The position numbers were made by a program, and so were the translations under genes. Source: CADEED01 sp963711635 (GTDB lineage: Bacteria > Pseudomonadota > Gammaproteobacteria > Steroidobacterales > Steroidobacteraceae). From it: a stretch of DNA of 64,000 nucleotides. Below the pieces are notes generated by a model. It saw only the letters and a list, made by a program, of their open reading frames with translations, searched no databases and was not told where the DNA came from. Below are positions 58,133-64,000 of the stretch, piece by piece; within the stretch, counting starts at the first letter, position 1; each line of letters begins with the position of its first letter. The DNA lies in assembly GCA_963711635.1 (NCBI GenBank), contig CAVQEZ010000001.1, forward strand, positions 1 through 64,000, in the 5' to 3' direction.

Positions 58133-59376
58133 CGGACGTTTCCACAACCACTGCTTCGGGCGGGTTCGATCGCCGCGCGCTGCTGCTGATGGTGACCGCC
58201 GCCGCCATTCTCATGATCACCATGGGCATGCGGCAGTCGCTGGGACTGTTCATCGCGCCCATCATCGACAGCACGCATGTGGGTTACGCGGCCATGAGCT
58301 TTGCCATGGCGGTCGGGCAGCTCACGTGGGGCGCCATGCAACCGGTGTTCGGTGCGCTCGCCGACCGGCTCGGCGCCTACCGCGTGTTGCTGGCGGGCGC
58401 GCTGTTGTTGGCCCTGGGCTCGGCACTGACGCCCTTCGCCACGAATGAATTCGCGCTCATCGCCACGATTGGCATTCTGACCGCCGCGGGCGCGGGAGCC
58501 GGCAGCTTGGCCGTGCTCATCGGCGTGGTGGCGCAACGCGTGCCGGCTCACAAGCGTTCCTTCGCGTCCGGGTTCGTGAATGCCGGCGGCAGCCTCGGGC
58601 AATTCATATTCGCGCCGCTCAATCAACTGCTGATCTCGAGCATCAGCTGGATGGGCGCCATGTGGTCCATGGCGGGAGCGGCATTGGTGACCATTCCGCT
58701 GGCGCGCGCGCTCACCGGCAAGCATTCGGCGAACAGCGCGCAAGCTGCGGCGCCCGCGGCCAGCGCGCTCAGCATGCGCGAGCAGCTCGCCATCGCGGCA
58801 CGCGACAGGAGCTACTGGTGCCTGCACGCCGGGTTCTTCACCTGCGGCTTCCACATCGCCTTCCTGGTCACGCACCTGCCCGGCGAAGTGAAGCTCTGCA
58901 GCCTGCCGGCCACGGTGGCGGCGACCTCGCTGGCCATCATCGGCCTCGCCAATGTGGCCGGCAGCCTGTGGGCCGGCTGGGCCGGCGGCGTCTATCGCAT
59001 GAAGTACCTGCTGTTCGCCATGTACTTCTCGCGCGCTGCCGCGATTGCCATCTACATGCTGGCGCCCAAGACCGCGCAGACCTTCTGGATATTCGCCGCG
59101 GTGCTGGGCTTCACCTGGCTGGCCACCGTGCCGCCAACGGCGGGCCTGATCGGCAAGTTGTTCGGCGTGCGCTACCTCGCCACGTTGTTCGGCCTGGCCA
59201 CGTTCACGCACCAGATCGGCGCCTTCTTCGGCGCGTGGCTGGGTGGCATCGCGCTGGTGCGCTTCGGCGACTACAACTGGATGTGGTACGCCGACATGGC
59301 CCTGGCGTTACTCGCCGCGTTCGTGAACCTGCCGATCCGCGAGGCGAAGCTCAGGCCGGTGGTGGCGCCGGCGTGA
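58129..59376 (+). CDS. MFS transporter
   Basis: 415 residues from a TTG start overlapping the cupin stop (TTGA). Twelve membrane spans are predictable: LLLMVTAAAILMITMGMRQSLGLFI, then the loop-2/3 signature GALADRLGAYR, GAGAGSLAVLIGVVAQRVPA, SGFVNAGGSLGQFIFAPL and in the second half VAATSLAIIGLANVAGSLWAGW and FGLATFTHQIGAFFGAWLGG. The sequence resembles the monocarboxylate/oxalate-formate branch of the superfamily. Substrate is unknown; linkage to a cupin suggests a small organic compound. Confidence 0.85.
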   Translation: MTDVSTTTASGGFDRRALLLMVTAAAILMITMGMRQSLGLFIAPIIDSTHVGYAAMSFAMAVGQLTWGAMQPVFGALADRLGAYRVLLAGALLLALGSALTPFATNEFALIATIGILTAAGAGAGSLAVLIGVVAQRVPAHKRSFASGFVNAGGSLGQFIFAPLNQLLISSISWMGAMWSMAGAALVTIPLARALTGKHSANSAQAAAPAASALSMREQLAIAARDRSYWCLHAGFFTCGFHIAFLVTHLPGEVKLCSLPATVAATSLAIIGLANVAGSLWAGWAGGVYRMKYLLFAMYFSRAAAIAIYMLAPKTAQTFWIFAAVLGFTWLATVPPTAGLIGKLFGVRYLATLFGLATFTHQIGAFFGAWLGGIALVRFGDYNWMWYADMALALLAAFVNLPIREAKLRPVVAPA

Positions 59377-59393
59377 TCATCGACGCAGGAGCC

Positions 59394-59736
59394 CTATTTC
59401 GTACAGGCTCCGCGATAGTAAGCCTCCGCTTCGCAGACCTTGCCGCCCGGCAGCACACAGTTGCCGCGCTCGTCGGCGGCGTCGTTGCCCGTGACGTTGG
59501 TGTACTGCCCCCCGGTGATGGCGCAGTAACGTCCAGCCTGTGTCGCATAGCCCGTGATGCGCCGGCCGCCCACCGGGCATGCGCCGCGCAACAGCGCCCA
59601 CTCTTCGCACTGATGGTTGTCCTCGAAGTAGCAGACGCCGAATTCTCCGCCGGCCGGCGATGACACCACCCTCGTCGGCGCTTGCAGCCAGCGCGGTCAG
59701 TCCCACGCATGCCACCACCCATTCGCGATTTTTCAC
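59394..59736 (-). CDS. DUF333 domain protein, small, exported, one frameshift
   Basis: Start MKNREWVVACVGLTALAAS (signal peptide) at 59736; a frame change near 59670 leads into VCYFEDNHQCEEWALLRGAC, GYATQAGRYCAITGGQYTN and NCVLPGGKVCEAEAYYRGAC. The paired C-x-L/V-P-x-G-x-x-C-E-x-W/A motifs are those of DUF333 (putative haemolysin, YoaF-like) repeats, short disulfide-bearing modules. The product is about 113 residues. It follows the sulfatase gene by 22 bp and may be part of the same transcript. Confidence 0.65.
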
Positions 59737-59758
59737 GGGTCACAGCTCCTGCCTCGAT

Positions 59759-61348
59759 CTACTTGGAGCCGCTGCCCTCCTTCATCTTGTCCATCACCTC
59801 GTCAAGGTTGAAGCTCGCGGCTTTCTGCCTCTGCGGATACTCCTTGAAGCTCTCGAGAAAGTTGGCGACGTAGGCCTGCGCTGGCACCACGAGATAGGCG
59901 CGGTCCATCAGATAGTCGTAATAGGTATTGGAGGTGATGTCGGCTCGTTCATAAGGGTCCGTGCGCAGGTTGAACATCTTGGGCAGGCGCAGGGAGACAA
60001 AGGGCTCGGCCCAGATTTGCAAGGTTCCCTGCACTCTCTGCTCCAGGAAAACGAGCTTCCAATTGTCGTATCTCAGGGCGGTCACCTGCTGGTCATCATT
60101 CACGTAGATGAAGGAATTGCGCGGACTCTTGTCGGTCTGGCCGGTGAGATAGGGCACGAGGTTGTAGCCATCGAGATGAATCTTGTAGTTCATTGGGCCA
60201 GGCTTGTAGCCCTTGAGCAGTTTGTCGTTGAGCTGCGGGTCGCCTGCGATCGCGGCGAAAGTGGGCAGCCAGTCGTGGTGCGCGACCATCTCGTTCGACA
60301 CCTGTCCCGGTTTGATGCGGCCTGGCCAGCGGATCATGGCTGGCACGCGATAGGCGCCTTCCCAGTTCGTGTTCTTCTCATTCCGGAACGGAGTCATTCC
60401 GCCGTCCGGCCAGCTGTTCATGTGCGGGCCGTTGTCGGTGCTGTAGAAGAACACCGTGTCGTTGGCGATGCCGAGATCATCGAGAGCCTTGAGCACCGTG
60501 CCGACGTTCTTGTCGTGATCGATCATCGCGTCGTGATAAGGGCTCTGCCATCTGCCGGCCTGACCCAGGCTTTCGGGCTTGGCATGCGTTCGCAGATGCA
60601 TGTGCGTAGTGTTGATCCACACGAAGAACGGCTTGCCGGCCTGCTGCTGGCGTTTGATGAAATCCACCGCGCGAGCGGTGATGTCATCGTCGACGGTCTC
60701 CATCCGCTTCCGGGTCAGCGGACCCGTGTCCTTGCATACCTGCCGTCCCAAGCGCCCGAAACGCGGATCGTTCGTGGCGTCGTCCTTATCCGAGGCCTTG
60801 CAGTCGAGCACGCCACGTGGTCCGAATTTTTCGCGGAATCCCGGCTCCTTCGGATAATCCACGTGCTCGGGTTCCTCCTCGGCGTTCAGGTGATAAAGGT
60901 TGCCATAGAACTCGTCGAAGCCATGCGCTGTGGGCAGGAAATCGTTGCGATCACCGAGATGGTTCTTGCCGAACTGTCCGGTGGCGTAGCCCAGCGGTTT
61001 GAGCACTTCTGCAATAGTGGGATCTTCCTTGCGCAAGCCCAACGTGGAGCCGGGCAGACCCACCTTTGTCATTCCAGTGCGCAGACCCGACTGACCGGTG
61101 ATGAACGAAGCACGACCCGCTGTGCAGCTCTGCTCGGCGTAGTAGTCAGTGAACATCATGCCTTCGCGCGCGATGCGGTCAATGTTGGGCGTCTTGTAGC
61201 CCATGACACCATGCGAGTAGGCGCTGATGTTGGATTGTCCGATGTCGTCGCCCCAAAAGACGACGATATTCGGTTTCTTTTCTTGTGCCTGTGCAGCGGT
61301 GGTGAAAATCAATGCCGTCAACAGCGCGATGCCCTTCATGTTCTTCAT
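59759..61348 (-). CDS. Periplasmic sulfatase (Cys-type, FGly-dependent)
   Basis: 529 residues from the ATG at 61348, preceded by GAGGAAC. Signal peptide MKNMKGIALLTALIFTTAAQAQ. The active-site signature is EQSCTAGRASFITGQ, whose Cys (residue 75) must be converted to formylglycine. Metal ligands: VFWGDDIGQSN near the N-terminus and STDNGPHMNSWPDGG in the middle; other conserved parts are GKNHLGDRNDFLPT and WINTTHMH. The sulfatase belongs to the arylsulfatase-like S1 family; the natural sulfate ester is unknown. It is third in an operon with its own activating enzyme. Confidence 0.95.
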   Translation of the reverse strand: MKNMKGIALLTALIFTTAAQAQEKKPNIVVFWGDDIGQSNISAYSHGVMGYKTPNIDRIAREGMMFTDYYAEQSCTAGRASFITGQSGLRTGMTKVGLPGSTLGLRKEDPTIAEVLKPLGYATGQFGKNHLGDRNDFLPTAHGFDEFYGNLYHLNAEEEPEHVDYPKEPGFREKFGPRGVLDCKASDKDDATNDPRFGRLGRQVCKDTGPLTRKRMETVDDDITARAVDFIKRQQQAGKPFFVWINTTHMHLRTHAKPESLGQAGRWQSPYHDAMIDHDKNVGTVLKALDDLGIANDTVFFYSTDNGPHMNSWPDGGMTPFRNEKNTNWEGAYRVPAMIRWPGRIKPGQVSNEMVAHHDWLPTFAAIAGDPQLNDKLLKGYKPGPMNYKIHLDGYNLVPYLTGQTDKSPRNSFIYVNDDQQVTALRYDNWKLVFLEQRVQGTLQIWAEPFVSLRLPKMFNLRTDPYERADITSNTYYDYLMDRAYLVVPAQAYVANFLESFKEYPQRQKAASFNLDEVMDKMKEGSGSK

Positions 61349-61358
61349 GTCTTGTTCC

Positions 61359-62337
<979 letters not shown>

Positions 62338-62351
<14 letters not shown>

Positions 62352-63579
62352 GGGTCACTTCGTTCATTGCGACTTTTGAGTTCGGTGCGTCTTTCACGAG
62401 CCGGAAGCCGATGTGCGACATCGGGTTGTAGGGATCGTTGCCGCGGCGTGCGCTCGGCCGATAACTCAGGCAATAGTCCACGTTGCAGAGGAACGAGCCG
62501 CCGCGGGTCACGCGCTTGGGCGCATGTGCCGGCGCGAAGCGATCCTCGGGGTCGTAGCTGTCGGCGGGGCCCTTCGGACTTTCGATCACGCCCTGCCCTT
62601 CGAGCTGCGCAAAGTAGTCGGCCCGGTACCAGTCGGCCACCCACTGCCAGGCGTTGCCCGTCATGTCGTAGAGACCATAGCCGTTGGCGGGAAAGGTCCT
62701 GACCCGGGAAGTGCCGGCCGCGCCGCCGGCGCTCGCACTAACTACCGGGAATGGCCGGCGGCTGGTATCCCAGGTGTTGGCCATGGCCTTGCCATCGACC
62801 GTGTATTCATCGCCCCAGGAATAGGTGGCCTGCTCGAGGCCGCCGCGCGCCGCGAATTCCCACTCGGCCTCGGTGGGCAGGCGCTTGCCGGCCCAGCGCG
62901 CATAGGCCTGGGCATCCTCATAGGACACCTGCACGACCGGGTGGTCGTCCTTGCCGGCAATGTCGCTGCCGGGTCCATAGGGATGCCGCCAGTTGGCGCC
63001 CGGCGCGTAAGTCCACCAGCGGGACCAGTCATCGAGCGGCACCGGCTGATCGGTGCCGATGAAGATCATGGCACCGGCGACCAGCGCGGAATCCGGCGGG
63101 CGCGGCGTGCCTGCCGGCACCTGCACGCGCAGCGTTTCCCAATCGGGCTTGCGCTCGGCCGTGGTGACGTAGCCGGTGGCTTTCACGAACTCAGCGAACT
63201 GCGCATTCGTCACATGCGTGCGGTCCATCCAGAAACCCGCCACGTGCACGCGGTGCGTGGGTCGCTCGTTGGGACGCGCGAGCTGGTGGTCGCTGCCCAT
63301 GAGGAAATCCCCACCTGGCACCCAGACCATGGATTTCGGGGCGCGTACGCCGTCGCCCTCGACGACCTGCGCGGCCGGACTGCCCGCCTCCGGCGAGGGA
63401 CCAGAGGAAAATGAAGGTCCCGCGAGATAGCCGGCGATGGCCGCCGCCGACACCAGCAGCGCGGCCAGCGCGAACTGCCTGCCGCGTCGATGCTCGGTTC
63501 GATCCGGGGTTTCCCGGTGTTCGGCGTGCGGCTCGACCGTCAGTGACAAACCTGCCTTGACTGCGGTCCGTGCTCGCAT
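62338..63579 (-). CDS. Formylglycine-generating enzyme (SUMF1/FGE family), exported or membrane-anchored
   Basis: 413 residues with one hydrophobic segment (FALAALLVSAAAIAGYLAG, about residues 36-54) acting as anchor or uncleaved signal. The FGE domain shows MVWVPGGDFLMGSDHQLARP, HRVHVAGFWMDRTHVTNAQF, RLPTEAEWEFAARGG, YDMTGNAWQWVADWY and RGGSFLCNVDYCLSYRPSAR. The two catalytic cysteines of true copper-dependent FGE are present (C365 and C370), unlike in most SUMF1-like proteins that lack them. It would oxidise the Cys of the sulfatase encoded two genes downstream. First gene of the operon. Confidence 0.92.
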
Positions 63580-63709
63580 GCCGGCTCCTCGGGATACGCG
63601 GCACGAAAAAGGGCCGCCGGAGCATCTTGGTCAATTGGCGCGATGCCGAGCATCGGACCTTGGTCTGAGGGTTGTTGCGGCACAGCGAGCGCCCTGCCGG
63701 CCGAGGTAG

Positions 63710-64000
63710 CTAGCTTCGTAGCAGTCCGTCGAGCGGATGCACCGCCGTGCTCTCGGGGAATACCTTGCTGTCGAGCGCAGCGGGCGGCACGTCGAGATGA
63801 TCGCGCAACACGCCCTTCATGACGGCGCGCAGATCCGATCGTCGGACGCAGGTCACGGCCCTCGTGAAGATTGGCCGCGCGACAGGCCCGGCCAGTCCGC
63901 GATCACGCGGCCGCCGGCCACGGCCCCGCCTAACAGGAATGCCGCCGCGCCGGTGCCATGGTCGGTGCCGCGCGTGCCATTGATGGCCGCGGTGCGACCG
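63710..64000 (-). CDS. DUF1501 family protein, C-terminal part, runs off the right edge
   Basis: Reading on the minus strand from the window edge: AAINGTRGTDHGTGAAAFLLGGAVAGGRVIADWPGL, the DUF1501 core with its D-H-G motif, then after frame changes near 63880 and 63840 a TTDLRAVMKGVLRDHLDVPP segment and the stop at 63710. This is a second DUF1501 paralogue in the window, here preceding the sulfatase operon on the same strand with a ~130-bp gap. The N-terminal part is outside the window. Confidence 0.75.
   Translation of the reverse strand, partial: RSHRGHQWHARHRPWHRRGGIPVRRGRGRRPRDRGLAGPVARPIFTRAVTCVRRSDLRAVMKGVLRDHLDVPPAALDSKVFPESTAVHPLDGLLRS

Noticed and set aside
62413..63414. Plus-strand 333-codon frame opposite the FGE gene
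   Set aside because: Shadow frame of a gene with complete FGE motifs.

Overview
The window is GC-rich chromosomal DNA of a Gram-negative bacterium, most likely a gammaproteobacterium of the Xanthomonadales/Nevskiales/Steroidobacteraceae kind. This placement is an inference. It rests on codon use, the many exported proteins (Sec, lipoprotein and Tat signals), a xylanase promoter whose operator resembles the Xanthomonas xyl box, a cyclic beta-glucan synthase and a NodT-type efflux operon. No tRNA, rRNA, CRISPR array, prophage or replication origin was recognised. Many genes are broken by single-base indels although the protein sequence on both sides stays conserved, so most of these breaks look like consensus errors rather than decay. 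They are densest at 0.4-2.4 kb and 45.7-57.6 kb.

Layout. 0-2 kb: a HepT-like toxin gene facing a vanadium haloperoxidase-like gene that lacks its N-terminus. 2-9.7 kb: a DUF1800/DUF1501 export pair, a small lipoprotein, an AsmA-family protein, a divergent CDF transporter and a LEA14-like lipoprotein. 10-11 kb: a secreted GH11 xylanase with its own promoter, LacI-type operator and terminator. 11-18 kb: a cytochrome c/ankyrin/cyclase-fold fusion, an exported RidA, an alpha/beta hydrolase, a pirin and a metallo-beta-lactamase-fold hydrolase. 18-26 kb: a DUF3604 lipoprotein, a membrane protein, 6-phosphogluconate dehydrogenase with transaldolase, and a FAD oxidoreductase. 26-38.5 kb: an 8.6-kb cyclic beta-1,2-glucan synthase gene, a SulP transporter and a hybrid histidine kinase. 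38.5-44.5 kb: a PhoX phosphatase, gamma-glutamyltransferase and an S9 peptidase.

44.6-50.7 kb is an accessory island: an Rhs gene with a probable immunity gene, and a truncated IS3-family element. It is bounded on both sides by direct copies of a 94-bp hairpin repeat. 50.7-57.1 kb is a MarR-controlled RND tripartite efflux operon, with an operator/promoter visible upstream of marR. 57.3-59.4 kb: a LysR remnant, a cupin protein and an MFS transporter. 59.4-63.6 kb: a self-contained sulfatase operon, in which a formylglycine-generating enzyme, a HAD phosphatase and a Cys-type sulfatase are co-transcribed. The right edge cuts a second DUF1501 gene.

Taken together the window encodes an envelope- and polymer-oriented lifestyle: xylan hydrolysis, release of phosphate and sulfate from esters, osmoregulatory glucan synthesis, drug efflux and an inter-bacterial competition locus.
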